A stretch of 64,000 nucleotides of DNA, taken from assembly GCF_001306455.1 (NCBI RefSeq), contig NZ_LGTQ01000012.1, forward strand, positions 1 through 64,000, written 5' to 3'. This document shows, piece after piece, positions 43,300 through 52,178 of this stretch. Source of the DNA: Jiulongibacter sediminis. GTDB taxonomy: Bacteria > Bacteroidota > Bacteroidia > Cytophagales > Spirosomataceae. The notes under the pieces were generated by a model. It was given only the letters and a program-made list of their open reading frames with translations, did no database searches and was not told the origin of the DNA. A program made the translations under genes and the position numbers. Positions within the stretch are counted from its first letter, which is position 1; each line of letters begins with the position of its first letter.

Positions 43300-44640
43300 T
43301 CAGTTCTCTCCAAAATTGTCAGAAATGATTTTTCGCAACGCCTGATGAGGTCTTAATCCTGCCTTTTTATACACCTTTGGGTTTGATTGTGAAGAAGTAG
43401 CCGGCTCATAGTCTTTCAGGTTTTCTTTGCGGTAAACCTCATATTCTTCGTCGGTCATTTCTTTACGGCTTCGTTCTCCGGTGCTGTATCCGTTTTTATA
43501 ATCACTTACTCTGACCCCGGTCTGAGCTTTGCGAAGCATTTCAAGCAATTCTTTGTTCTCCGCTTTCAGTTCTTCTTTTTCTGCTTTGAAATCTTCCATG
43601 GAGCCAATCAGGTTCAATTGATTCTGAAAATGAGATTGTTCCGCCATAAATTTTTGAATGTTTTTCTGCAATTCCAGCTTTTGGGGATAAAGCTTTTTTA
43701 GTCGCCTTTTCGCCCTCCTAATCTTAGGATTCAAAGAAAAACCACGGACCCAATAGGTTTGTAGAATCGGGAAGGCAATTCCAAGACAAATTGCTCCGGC
43801 AATGGCAAAAAGAACGCCACTCAAAATAAATGACAACATAGCCCATGGGCTACTCACCAGATCAATATTGAGTTGATCGTATTCGAGTAATTTTTGATCT
43901 ATTTTTTGCAATAATTCCTCCTGATTTACCGCCATTGCAGGGTCAATCGGGGTACTTTCTAATTGTAAAGATTTGATCTGTCGGTTAATTCCTTCTTTGA
44001 GCTTATCCGTTTTATAAGCCTCATATCTAAACCAGCCAAGCACCACCAGTGTACCCACCGAAACAGTTAATAGAACTACCTGAAAAGCTCCGTAGGCTTT
44101 CTTACCTTGTCCATTGAGGTAAGGCTGCTCCACCAGTCTTTCGTAAGCCGGCTTTAAAAGAATGGATAATGAGGCTAAACCAACGGCAAATGCCCAGGCC
44201 TCAAACGTATTTCTGATGTTAAGGGCATAGGCCACAATCTCATGAGAAATGATCAGGTCACCAGCGACAAAGGCTATACCAGCGAGCAAGTATAATACCC
44301 CGGCCAGCATGGCATAAGGCGTTTTCCTATTTTCTTTTTCTGACTCTGATTTTTCTTTTTCAGCCTCTGTTTTTGAAATGTTTTCCTCCACGCCCTCCAA
44401 TTCCTTCTCCAATGAATTTACCGCAGCTGTTTTGGTCAATAATTGCTGATTAACAGGCTTTTGTTCCGTTTTAAAGGTTTTAATATCACTATCTATCTGC
44501 TTTAACCGATCCTGATTTTCGGTAATCCGATCAGTAATCCACCTCTGTTCTACATCAGACTGCAAGTATTCCTGAAAATGCTCAGCTTCCACATTGACCA
44601 ATCCACTTTTGAAGCCTTCGTTATAATCCTGATTTTCCAT
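43300..44640 (-). CDS. Uncharacterised membrane protein with coiled coils, second of a pair
   Basis: The 446-residue protein has N-terminal heptad-rich coiled coil (about 40-105), then four membrane spans (about 108-128, 146-164, 184-203, 267-292). A second coiled coil of about 305-375 follows (PKIRRAKRRLKKLYPQKLELQKN, EDFKAEKEELKAENKELLEM). A basic C-terminal tail follows. It begins 2 bp after its neighbour gene, which has a similar plan, so the products probably form a hetero-oligomeric envelope complex. No enzyme motif is visible, I do not recognise the family, and the function is unknown. A terminator follows. Confidence 0.7.
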   Translation of the reverse strand: MENQDYNEGFKSGLVNVEAEHFQEYLQSDVEQRWITDRITENQDRLKQIDSDIKTFKTEQKPVNQQLLTKTAAVNSLEKELEGVEENISKTEAEKEKSESEKENRKTPYAMLAGVLYLLAGIAFVAGDLIISHEIVAYALNIRNTFEAWAFAVGLASLSILLKPAYERLVEQPYLNGQGKKAYGAFQVVLLTVSVGTLVVLGWFRYEAYKTDKLKEGINRQIKSLQLESTPIDPAMAVNQEELLQKIDQKLLEYDQLNIDLVSSPWAMLSFILSGVLFAIAGAICLGIAFPILQTYWVRGFSLNPKIRRAKRRLKKLYPQKLELQKNIQKFMAEQSHFQNQLNLIGSMEDFKAEKEELKAENKELLEMLRKAQTGVRVSDYKNGYSTGERSRKEMTDEEYEVYRKENLKDYEPATSSQSNPKVYKKAGLRPHQALRKIISDNFGEN

Positions 44641-44642
44641 TT

Positions 44643-45734
44643 TTATTCAATGATTTTTTTGATCTCTGCTCTTGTCAGTTTATCTCGATATGAGCGAGCC
44701 AATTTAAATTCGCTTTCAAAAAGGTGAATTAATGCCTGTTTCTGATTTTTCAATTCCTCCAGCTTTCCTTCAGCCTTGTTCAGGTCAGGTATAATTTTCC
44801 ATTTTTCCATTCTGATTTCATCCAATTGTATTGAGAGTTCATTGAGTTTTTCCTCAATACCATCAATACCCTTTTTCTGATTCCTTTTGACTTCCAGATT
44901 ACTTTTCCAAACATCCAGATCTTCCTTAAAAAGGCTGATGTTTTCGAGAAAGAGCTTTCCCGAATACAGAAACAGCGAAAAAATGAAAAGAAACAATCCG
45001 ACTGAAAGTCCCGCACTCATACTACCCAAAGCCTGTAAAAACACAAAAACAGAGGCCGATAAAGGCAGTAAAGTTTCACTCAAAACTCTTCGCCAGTTCA
45101 CCTCTTCATCTGAATGTTGTAAAAAACTTTTGCCGGTAAAGAAGCTATACATCCCGGCAAAAAATACGCCGATACTGACAAGAAAATGTACTTCCGGATA
45201 TGCATCTTTCATCACGGTATCAATTAGAAAGAAATTACCACAGGCCATAATAATAGAGAGAATCAGACTAACGGAGGTTCTGGGTAACTGGTGATTTTCA
45301 AGTGACGCCAAAGCAAAGGTTTCTTTTTTCTGTTTGTGCTCGGCAACCCGTTCTTCCAGCTGAGACATTTTGAGATTATGTTCACCTATTTTCTCAGAAT
45401 GAAGCTCGGCCAGCTTTTTATTTTCCGCAGCTTTTTCGTCAAATACAGCTTCGATCAATTTTATTTTGTCGTTGGCATCGGCATCCGTCAAACCAAAAAT
45501 AACACCTTCGTCTCTCAGCAGATCTTCGTCCTGAAGCCAGGCCGGTAAATCTGATTTCAAAGGAGCGGGATCAAATTTTGAAATTAAAGCAGGCTCCGGA
45601 TTTTTAAGTTCTTTTTGCGGCAAGATTACCGGTGCCAAATCTGGCTGTTGGTCTTCAGGAAGTTCAAAATAGGGCTCTTCGAGCTCCTGAAGCTCTTTCT
45701 TAAAAAACTGACTAATGAGAAGGAAGGGATTCAT
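44643..45734 (-). CDS. Uncharacterised membrane protein with coiled coils, first of a pair
   Basis: The 363-residue protein has an N-terminal cytoplasmic part rich in Pro and Glu, a coiled coil around 95-140 (AAENKKLAELHSEKIGEHNL), four transmembrane spans (about 154-174, 182-200, 220-238, 241-259) and a long C-terminal coiled coil (about 265-345). It and the downstream gene are separated by only 2 bp and share the four-span plus long coiled-coil plan, though the sequences are not obviously homologous. I cannot assign a family. The pair may scaffold a membrane machine; that is inference. Confidence 0.7.
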   Translation of the reverse strand: MNPFLLISQFFKKELQELEEPYFELPEDQQPDLAPVILPQKELKNPEPALISKFDPAPLKSDLPAWLQDEDLLRDEGVIFGLTDADANDKIKLIEAVFDEKAAENKKLAELHSEKIGEHNLKMSQLEERVAEHKQKKETFALASLENHQLPRTSVSLILSIIMACGNFFLIDTVMKDAYPEVHFLVSIGVFFAGMYSFFTGKSFLQHSDEEVNWRRVLSETLLPLSASVFVFLQALGSMSAGLSVGLFLFIFSLFLYSGKLFLENISLFKEDLDVWKSNLEVKRNQKKGIDGIEEKLNELSIQLDEIRMEKWKIIPDLNKAEGKLEELKNQKQALIHLFESEFKLARSYRDKLTRAEIKKIIE

Positions 45735-45785
45735 AGAAATTCAACGGTAATAGCTTTCAATCATAAACTTTCAAAGTGAATAATT

Positions 45786-45793
45786 TATTTTTG
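45786..45793 (+). promoter_or_regulatory. -7 element of the hydrolase/YjbQ operon
   Basis: TATTTTTG, 30 bp before the start codon, fits TAnnTTTG. No -33 TTTG at the right distance is seen. Confidence 0.35.
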
Positions 45794-45822
45794 TAATTCA
45801 ATAAAAAAATGATGAGCGGCGA

Positions 45823-46584
45823 ATGAATTTGTACTTTAGAAAATTAGGAGATGGGAAACCACTGGTCATATTACACGGCGTATTTGGAAGTAGCGACAAC
45901 CTCTACACGGTTTCCAAAAAACTGGCAGAAAAAAACCTCGCTGTTTATACTTTAGATGCCCGAAATCATGGGCAGTCGCCCCAAAGTGACGAATTAACCT
46001 ACGAAGCCATGGCGGCTGACCTTGACGAATTTCTAACGAAAGAGGATATAGAAAATCCGGTCATTATGGGTCACTCAATGGGTGGTAAAACGGTGATGCA
46101 ATACGCACAGCATTATAATAATTTTGAAAAACTGATCATTGTCGATATCGCTCCCCGCTTTTACCCGACACATCATGATCATATCATTGCGGGCCTTAAC
46201 GCCATTCCGATTAATGAAATCAATAACAGAAAGGAGGCCGAAGAAATTTTCGAGGAATACGTCCCTAGTTTTGCCGAAAGACAGTTTATTCTCAAAAATA
46301 TTTACAGAACCGATGATGGTAATTATGCCTGGCGGATTAATGTGCCGGTAATTTCCGAAAATATCCATGAGGTGGGTTCTGAAATTATCAGCGACAGGCT
46401 CATTGAAAAACCAGTATTATTCATCCGTGGTGGCGAGTCCTCTTATATTACAGATGCCGATTTTAAATCCATTCAAAAAGGATATCCGAATGCAGAAATG
46501 GTAACCATTGAGGGAGCAAACCACTGGGTGCATGCCACCAAACCGACGGAGTTTATCAAAGCTGTCGAGGACTTTGTACTATGA
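45823..46584 (+). CDS. Alpha/beta-hydrolase (esterase-like)
   Basis: The 253-residue protein has the alpha/beta-hydrolase nucleophile elbow GHSMGGK with Ser85. The oxyanion-hole region HGVFGSSDN and a C-terminal catalytic His in ANHWVHA are present. LDARNHGQSP early in the chain is typical of the YbfF and MhpC-like esterase group. It probably hydrolyses a short-chain ester or thioester in the cytoplasm. The last 4 bp overlap the start of the YjbQ gene (ATGA), so the two are translationally coupled, although no shared pathway is known. Confidence 0.85.
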   Translation: MNLYFRKLGDGKPLVILHGVFGSSDNLYTVSKKLAEKNLAVYTLDARNHGQSPQSDELTYEAMAADLDEFLTKEDIENPVIMGHSMGGKTVMQYAQHYNNFEKLIIVDIAPRFYPTHHDHIIAGLNAIPINEINNRKEAEEIFEEYVPSFAERQFILKNIYRTDDGNYAWRINVPVISENIHEVGSEIISDRLIEKPVLFIRGGESSYITDADFKSIQKGYPNAEMVTIEGANHWVHATKPTEFIKAVEDFVL

Positions 46585-47003
46585 AAGTCTTTCAAAAAGA
46601 AATAAGACTTCGGGGAATGCGACGAGGCTTTCATCTAATCACGGATGAAATTCTCGGAAGCTTTCCTGAGATTAAAGAGATAAAGGCTGGCCTTTTGCAG
46701 GTTTTCATCAAACATACCTCCGCCTCACTAACCCTGAACGAAAACTGGGACCCGACCGTAAGAGGTGATTTTGAAAGGCATATTAATGTTATGGTTCCTG
46801 AAAATGCTCCTTATTATGAGCATAATTATGAAGGCTCTGATGACATGCCAGCTCATATCAAAGCTTCCCTTTTTGGTAGTTCCATTCAGATTCCAATAAC
46901 CAATGGCAAACTGAATACCGGAACCTGGCAAGGCATTTACCTTTGCGAACATCGGAATTCAGACTCCGGGCGTAGGCTGGTTTTAACGGCATGGGGAGTT
47001 TAG
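46581..47003 (+). CDS. YjbQ family protein (secondary thiamine-phosphate synthase-like)
   Basis: The 140-residue protein belongs to the UPF0047/YjbQ family: FHLITDEIL near the N-terminus and KHTSASLTLNENWDP, HIKASLFGSSIQIPI and GTWQGIYLCEHRN. It forms a homotrimer in solved relatives. In some bacteria the family partly replaces ThiE activity, but the physiological role is uncertain. The start overlaps the hydrolase gene stop. It is followed by inverted repeats and by the convergent malate dehydrogenase gene. Confidence 0.9.
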   Translation: MKVFQKEIRLRGMRRGFHLITDEILGSFPEIKEIKAGLLQVFIKHTSASLTLNENWDPTVRGDFERHINVMVPENAPYYEHNYEGSDDMPAHIKASLFGSSIQIPITNGKLNTGTWQGIYLCEHRNSDSGRRLVLTAWGV

Positions 47004-47011
47004 AGTACTGA

Positions 47012-47127
47012 GGGTTTCACGGCTGGGTTGAAACCCGGACCTTAGTATTACTGACGATGCTACACATCTAATAGTAAAGGGTCATAGACCTGGCCTCATA
47101 TAGTAAAAGCCGGTTTTTAACCGGCTT
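47012..47127. repeat. Hairpins in the yjbQ-mdh spacer
   Basis: GGGTTTC (47012-47018) and GAAACCC (47030-47036) form one hairpin. AAGCCGGTT (47107-47115) and AACCGGCTT (47119-47127) form a second. Neither carries a clear T tract. They may terminate the yjbQ transcript. The rest of the spacer up to 47191 has no convincing gene. Confidence 0.5.
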
Positions 47128-47191
47128 GTGAAAACTGAGAACATAAAATTGTGTCAGAGGCACTGGACATACGACCAGGTAAGGCCAAAGA

Positions 47192-47226
47192 AAAGTGGCT
47201 GTCCCAAAACCTGAGACAGCCACTTT
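47192..47226 (-). terminator. Terminator of mdh
   Basis: AAAGTGGCTGTC (47192-47203) pairs with GACAGCCACTTT (47215-47226) around an 11-nt loop and is followed on the minus strand by TTTTCTTT. The hairpin is clear. Confidence 0.85.
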
Positions 47227-47257
47227 CAATATTGAATTTCTCTGAAAAAAAGATCCC

Positions 47258-48190
47258 TTAAGACAGAGCCTCATTCATTTTTCTCACTGCTGCAGCAGAA
47301 GCTTCAAAAGCTGCTTTTTCTTCATTGCTTAAACGAACATTGATGATTTTCTGCCATCCGCCTTTTCCGATAACTACCGGCACACCGATACAAATATCTT
47401 TCTGACCGTACTCACCGTTTAGATAAACACAAGAAGGGATAATTTTCTTTTCGTCTCTAAGAATAGCTTCCACTACCTGACAAATAGCCGCACCCGGAGC
47501 ATACCATGCTGATGTACCTAATAAACCAGTAAGTGTAGCACCGCCAACCATTGTCTTTTGTTTTACCTCTTCAAGACTGTCGGCGTTAATAAAGCGACTC
47601 ACCGGAATACCATTCCATGTAGCCAGTCGTGTTAAAGGAATCATTGTGGTGTCACCATGACCACCGATTACCATACCACTAATATCGTTTTGGGAAACAC
47701 CCATAGCTTCTCCAAGTCTGTAACGGAAACGAGATGAATCCAATGCTCCACCCATACCGATTACACGCTTTTTATTGATACCCATTTCTTTAGCAATCTG
47801 ATAAGTCAGATAAGTCATGGTATCCATAGGGTTAGAAACAATAACGATTACTGCTTTAGGAGAAACTGCTAAGGCATTGGTCACTACAGTTCTAACGATA
47901 CCTGCATTAATACCAATTAATTCTTCACGGGTCATACCAGGTTTACGCGGAATACCAGATGTCACCACAATCACATCAGACTTTGCTGTTTTTTCATAGT
48001 CATTTGTGGAACCTGTGATGGTCGTATCAAAGCCTTCCAGAGAAGACGTCTGCATAAGATCCATCGCCTTACCTTCTGCATAGCCTTCTTTGATATCCAA
48101 CAAAACGACTTCATCGGCCACCTCTCTTCGTGCTATAACGTCAGCAGCTGTAGAACCTACTGCACCAGCACCTATTACCGTTACTTTCAT
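47258..48190 (-). CDS. mdh: Malate dehydrogenase (LDH-like)
   Basis: The 310-residue NAD-dependent enzyme interconverts malate and oxaloacetate in the TCA cycle. The Rossmann motif is GAGAVGSTAADVI at residues 7-19. The catalytic region has VSNPMDTMTYL, and the active-site His is in GGHGDTTMIPL. Arg residues in GIPRKPGMTREELIGINAGI bind the substrate. It belongs to the LDH-like MDH group common in Bacteroidota. A full -33/-7 promoter is present 50 bp upstream, and a strong terminator lies downstream, so it is a single-gene transcript. Confidence 0.96.
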   Translation of the reverse strand: MKVTVIGAGAVGSTAADVIARREVADEVVLLDIKEGYAEGKAMDLMQTSSLEGFDTTITGSTNDYEKTAKSDVIVVTSGIPRKPGMTREELIGINAGIVRTVVTNALAVSPKAVIVIVSNPMDTMTYLTYQIAKEMGINKKRVIGMGGALDSSRFRYRLGEAMGVSQNDISGMVIGGHGDTTMIPLTRLATWNGIPVSRFINADSLEEVKQKTMVGGATLTGLLGTSAWYAPGAAICQVVEAILRDEKKIIPSCVYLNGEYGQKDICIGVPVVIGKGGWQKIINVRLSNEEKAAFEASAAAVRKMNEALS

Positions 48191-48239
48191 TATTTTTATC
48201 TTTTTAAACTGTAAGTCAGGGAAATTCCTGTTTGCGGAG

Positions 48240-48271
48240 CAAAATTATCGGCCTTAAAGGCTTTAGCCAAA
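48240..48271 (-). promoter_or_regulatory. Consensus promoter of mdh
   Basis: On the minus strand TTTG (48268-48271) is followed after 20 nt by TAATTTTG (48240-48247). Both halves of the Bacteroidota consensus are exact. It is the best promoter in the window. Confidence 0.7.
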
Positions 48272-48355
48272 CACTTTGCCGCCTATTTTCAATAAAAACT
48301 GCCTGAAAGCGTAATTTTTTATTAATTGCGGGTGTTTCAAATAAAAGTCTAAGAA

Positions 48356-48790
48356 ATGTCAAATCAGAGCTGGAACGAAGATATGCTCAAAAGGGTACTA
48401 AAGTCCGTTTTTTTCAAAAACTCTATGGGCAAGGCGGGCCGTATTTCAAGAAACGCCGGCAGCCTTCTGGCTCTTTTGAAAAATGCTCTCAACAAAACAC
48501 AAGAATTAGGGGTAGGTGGAGCTTTTGACAGCATTCGCGAAAAGGTGGTTACCCTTGGTAAACTACTGAAAGCTTATGCCAGCGGACAATACCGGGACAT
48601 TGAACTCAAAAATTTGATCATCATGATCGCCAGTCTGGTCTATTTTCTGTCGCCGATTGATCTGGTGCCCGATTTTTTACCATTACTTGGCTATGCCGAT
48701 GACATCGCACTTCTTACCTACGTTTTACGTTCTGTGGCTGAAGAGGTCGAAAAATTCGAGCTTTGGGAAATGAATAAAGATTTGAATTGA
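48356..48790 (+). CDS. YkvA family (DUF1232) protein
   Basis: The 144-residue protein carries the DUF1232 core, [23 protein letters not shown] followed by [16 protein letters not shown]. It has one main hydrophobic segment containing the family PIDLVPD motif, preceded by a helical amphipathic region. YkvA proteins are common in bacteria and plants; no catalytic function is established. The tatA gene follows 67 bp away with its own promoter, so they are probably expressed separately. Confidence 0.85.
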   Translation: MSNQSWNEDMLKRVLKSVFFKNSMGKAGRISRNAGSLLALLKNALNKTQELGVGGAFDSIREKVVTLGKLLKAYASGQYRDIELKNLIIMIASLVYFLSPIDLVPDFLPLLGYADDIALLTYVLRSVAEEVEKFELWEMNKDLN

Positions 48791-48803
48791 GAATCTAACA
48801 GGC

Positions 48804-48832
48804 TTTGATTTAATTTCTTTTTCTTACCTTTG
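48804..48832 (+). promoter_or_regulatory. Promoter of tatA
   Basis: TTTG (48804-48807) and TACCTTTG (48825-48832) are separated by 17 nt. The -7 element is exact. The start codon lies 26 bp downstream. Confidence 0.55.
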
Positions 48833-48857
48833 TTTTTACTATTTAATTAAGAAAATC

Positions 48858-49049
48858 ATGGAGTTATTATTTCTAGGAAATCTGGGTGGTACTGAGATAT
48901 TTGTAATCCTTTTCGTCATTTTATTGTTCTTCGGAGCTAAGAAATTGCCAGAATTGGCAAGAGGTTTAGGGAAAGGCATCAAAGAATTTAAAGATGCTAC
49001 CAATGACGTAAAAGAAAACATTGAAAAAGCAGCGAAAGGAGACGATTAA
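48858..49049 (+). CDS. tatA: TatA/E Sec-independent protein translocase subunit
   Basis: The 63-residue protein has the TatA form: a short periplasmic N-terminus, a hydrophobic helix (residues 12-28, with [16 protein letters not shown] at its end), then a charged amphipathic helix and an acidic/basic tail. The FG motif and the [17 protein letters not shown] segment are diagnostic. It forms the Tat pore that exports folded proteins such as the twin-arginine FAD oxidase at 5497. No tatB or tatC adjoins it here; Bacteroidota commonly keep tatA apart. It has its own promoter and a strong terminator. Confidence 0.95.
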   Translation: MELLFLGNLGGTEIFVILFVILLFFGAKKLPELARGLGKGIKEFKDATNDVKENIEKAAKGDD

Positions 49050-49071
49050 TCAATCCTCTTTCTCTGGAGAG

Positions 49072-49112
49072 AAAAGCAGCGGTATCTTCGGGTATTGCTG
49101 CTTTTTTTTGAC
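49072..49112 (+). terminator. Terminator of tatA with UUCG loop
   Basis: AAAAGCAGC (49072-49080) pairs with GCTGCTTTT (49097-49105). The inner stem closes a C(TTCG)G loop at 49086-49091. A run of T follows. Confidence 0.9.
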
Positions 49113-49262
49113 TTCTTTGAAAAATACAATTAGATACTCTACTAAATATGTACTTGTATGCGTTAAAAATGTAAAAAGCCTTTAAATTTTCAGGAAGTCC
49201 CTTTACATTTGAAAATAAGCTTTCTTAATAATTGCTCCATTAAATTAATCGTGACACCAAAC

Positions 49263-51146
49263 ATGCCAAAATTGTCTTTCTCTAAACTGCTGATTGTCCC
49301 TTTTTTATTCGTTTCTGCAGGTCTGATCGCTCAAGATTCAAACAATAACGTCAAGGAGGTAGAAGCCCTCGTGATCGGTAAAAACCCTCAACGAATTGTC
49401 ACCGTTCAAAAGGCAGATAGTCTATCGGATGATTCTCAGAAAACAGCAGCTTCCGGGATAGTCAAAAAGCAACCCATCCGGAAAGACTCGGCCGTTATCT
49501 TCCCGGGGTCCATAGAAGTGACTGACATCAGGGATAATGTCAAATTCCATATCATCCCGGCCTCTGATGAGGTAATTGAGCAGCGTATACGTGGTTTAGA
49601 GAACCAAATGCCTATGCCCTATAACGAGCATGTGAAGAAATACGTGGATTACTTTCTTTACAAAAGACCGAATTTTGTAAAGCAGATGTTGGAAAGAAAA
49701 GAGTTCTATTTTCCGGTTTTTGAGAAATACCTGGCCAAGCATAATATCCCGGATGAGATGAAATATCTGGCTCTTCTGGAGTCAGGTCTAAACCCTAACG
49801 CAGTATCCAGAGCTAAAGCCGTAGGCATGTGGCAGTTTATGTCGTATACAGGTAAAGAGTACGGTCTGAAAATCAACGATTACATGGACGAAAGACGCCA
49901 TGTAGAAAAATCAACTGACGCCTCATTCAGATACCTAACCAAACTATACAGTTGGTTTGACGATTGGGAGCTTGCTCTCGCTTCATACAATACCGGTCCG
50001 GGCCGAATAAGAAGAGCTATTAGAAAATCCGGCAAAACTGATTATTGGGCTTTGCATAACTACATTCACCCGGACACCAGAGCTTATGTGCCGCAATGGG
50101 AAGCTTTAAACTATCTGATGAATTACTCGGCTGAGCACGGTATCTATCCTGATTATGCCAAAACACTTTACCCAATGGAAACAGAGAATCTGCTTCTTGA
50201 CGGACCGCTTAACCTTGTCACTTTCGCTCAGTTGAATTATTTGGATTTTGAGACCCTCCAGCTTCTCAACCCTCACCTTCTGAAGCATGAATTACCCGGT
50301 TATGCCAAAAACGTTGAAATTAAGATACCTACCTTAAATTACGTGTATTTTGAAAATAACCGTGAATGCGTTCTTGATTCAGCCTGCGTTTTAAGTTCAC
50401 CTTCAACCGATGTTATCGCACTTGAAGACGACAAGGGTCATTATCATTTTGAGTATAAAGATATTAAACATTACTACAGTGTAAGATCAGGCGATTATCT
50501 GGGAAAAATTGCGGAAAGGTATGGAGTTGGCGTTAGCGATCTAAAACGTTGGAATGGACTACGTTCAAACACCATTATGAAAGGGCAGCGACTAGCCTAT
50601 TATAAACGAGAAAGCATTAAAGTTTACGATGCTTATCATGAAACCAAGAAAGAAACCGTGGTGGCCAAGGCGGAGCCTAAAAACACAAAGCCTGCCACTG
50701 AAACCCGTTCAAACGTTAAGGTTACGGGTGAGAAAAATACAGCTTTAGAAAGCACCAGTTCAGCTCCGGCAGAGCGTCCTTTTCACTATGAAAAGAAAAC
50801 TGTAGTACGTTATCATTCCATAAGAAACGGTGAAAACCTGACTACAATAGCCCGCAAATACGGAACTTCAGTTAAGGATTTAATGAAGCTGAATAATATC
50901 GCCTCTGCTAACAAAATCATGAGAGGTCAGCGATTAAAATACGAAACCACTGTTTCTGAGAAGGTTTATGACAAAGTGGCTTCAGAAGAAGATGGAAATA
51001 CATTTATCGTGTATACTGTTCAAAGTGGGGATACGCTTTGGAACATATCTCAACGCCATGGATTGACCATCAGTGAAATCAAAAAGATCAATGGAATGAC
51101 TTCAAACAGTATTCATGTGGGTCAGAAAATTAAGCTGAAAGGATAA
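49263..51146 (+). CDS. Membrane-bound lytic transglycosylase with three LysM domains (MltD-like)
   Basis: The ATG at 49263 gives 627 residues with a signal peptide (PKLSFSKLLIVPFLFVSAGLIAQ). An upstream TTG would add 18. The SLT domain has the catalytic Glu (LALLESGLNPNAVSRAKAVGMWQFM, Glu173 by this start). Three LysM modules follow (about 445-490, 525-570, 582-627: YYSVRSGDYLGKIAERYGV, YHSIRNGENLTTIARKYGT and YTVQSGDTLWNISQRHGL). It cleaves peptidoglycan glycan strands in the periplasm. A terminator abuts the start of the next gene. Confidence 0.92.
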   Translation: MPKLSFSKLLIVPFLFVSAGLIAQDSNNNVKEVEALVIGKNPQRIVTVQKADSLSDDSQKTAASGIVKKQPIRKDSAVIFPGSIEVTDIRDNVKFHIIPASDEVIEQRIRGLENQMPMPYNEHVKKYVDYFLYKRPNFVKQMLERKEFYFPVFEKYLAKHNIPDEMKYLALLESGLNPNAVSRAKAVGMWQFMSYTGKEYGLKINDYMDERRHVEKSTDASFRYLTKLYSWFDDWELALASYNTGPGRIRRAIRKSGKTDYWALHNYIHPDTRAYVPQWEALNYLMNYSAEHGIYPDYAKTLYPMETENLLLDGPLNLVTFAQLNYLDFETLQLLNPHLLKHELPGYAKNVEIKIPTLNYVYFENNRECVLDSACVLSSPSTDVIALEDDKGHYHFEYKDIKHYYSVRSGDYLGKIAERYGVGVSDLKRWNGLRSNTIMKGQRLAYYKRESIKVYDAYHETKKETVVAKAEPKNTKPATETRSNVKVTGEKNTALESTSSAPAERPFHYEKKTVVRYHSIRNGENLTTIARKYGTSVKDLMKLNNIASANKIMRGQRLKYETTVSEKVYDKVASEEDGNTFIVYTVQSGDTLWNISQRHGLTISEIKKINGMTSNSIHVGQKIKLKG

Positions 51147-51173
51147 GGTTACATAAAATCGAGTCGATAAATT

Positions 51174-51203
51174 AGGGCAACGTTAATTCGCTGCCCTTTT
51201 TTT
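51174..51203 (+). terminator. Terminator of the transglycosylase gene, abutting the next start codon
   Basis: AGGGCA (51174-51179) pairs with TGCCCT (51192-51197), followed by six T up to 51203. The next gene's ATG begins at 51204. The dehydratase gene therefore has no room for a separate leader after this terminator. Confidence 0.7.
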
Positions 51204-52178
51204 ATGTTTAAGGAACCCACTAAGCAAGAAATAGATCAAACACACGAACTGATCAAACCTTTCATACACAAAACCCGGCTGGTCAGGTCTGAAGAGCTGA
51301 ACGAGTTATTAGATTGCGAAATATGGTTGAAATGTGAAAACGAACAAGTAGCTAGTGCCTTTAAAACACGGGGAGCACTGAATGCGGTGCTTAGAGTGTC
51401 TGAGGACGAAGCTTCTTCTGGCCTGGTAACACACTCTTCCGGTAATCATGCTCAGTCGCTCGCTTATGTGGGCAAAATGAAGCAGATAAAAACTTACGTG
51501 GTTATGCCAGAAACCGCTCCAAAACTGAAAGTAGAGAAGGTAAAGTCTCTTGGAGCCGAACTAACATTCTGCCAAAACACCCCTGAGGCTCGTCAGGCAG
51601 CCGCCGATAAGATTATGAGAGAAACGGGAACCACCTTCATTCATCCATTTGACAATCATCAGGTGATTTGCGGCCAGGCTACGGTGGTAAAAGAAATACT
51701 CGAAGAGCTACCGGAAACTGAGATTGTTATTCCTCCTGTAGGTGGTGGTGGCCTATTGAGTGGAAGTGGACTTTCTGCCGGGTTTTATTCTGAAAAGTGT
51801 TTGGTTTTTGCAGCCGAGCCTGAAGGTGCGGCTGATGCCGTAAAGTCGTTTTCAACAGGAAAGGTGGAGAAGGCTGATTATGTCAAAACGTTTGCAGACG
51901 GTCTTCAGACTCACCTAAGTAAGAGAACTTTGCAACTGATTCGTAAATCCGTAGAAGACGTACTTCTGGCAAAAGAAGCCAGTATTCCCAAAGCAATGGA
52001 ACTGGTTAAAACCTTTTTTGACATGTACATTGAGCCTTCCGCTGCAGTTCCATTGGCTATGCTAATGGATCATAAGGAAATATTCTCAGGCAAAAAAGTC
52101 GTTCTAATTATTACCGGAGGAAATATTGAGCCAAGTGAGGCTGAAGAATTAATGCAATTAGATGACGCTGAAAATTGA
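51204..52178 (+). CDS. Threonine/serine dehydratase-like PLP enzyme
   Basis: The 324-residue fold-type II PLP enzyme has the Schiff-base lysine Lys54 in VASAFKTRGAL, THSSGNHAQSLA for the substrate carboxylate and VGGGGLLSG for PLP phosphate. It resembles catabolic threonine/serine dehydratases and serine racemases without an ACT regulatory domain; the exact substrate cannot be set. The start ATG follows directly after the T tract of the preceding terminator, which is unusual. It overlaps the alkA gene by 17 bp. Confidence 0.87.
   Translation: MFKEPTKQEIDQTHELIKPFIHKTRLVRSEELNELLDCEIWLKCENEQVASAFKTRGALNAVLRVSEDEASSGLVTHSSGNHAQSLAYVGKMKQIKTYVVMPETAPKLKVEKVKSLGAELTFCQNTPEARQAAADKIMRETGTTFIHPFDNHQVICGQATVVKEILEELPETEIVIPPVGGGGLLSGSGLSAGFYSEKCLVFAAEPEGAADAVKSFSTGKVEKADYVKTFADGLQTHLSKRTLQLIRKSVEDVLLAKEASIPKAMELVKTFFDMYIEPSAAVPLAMLMDHKEIFSGKKVVLIITGGNIEPSEAEELMQLDDAEN

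Noticed and set aside
47068-47274. 68-codon minus-strand frame
   Set aside because: Covers the mdh terminator and spacer hairpins; no protein-like features.
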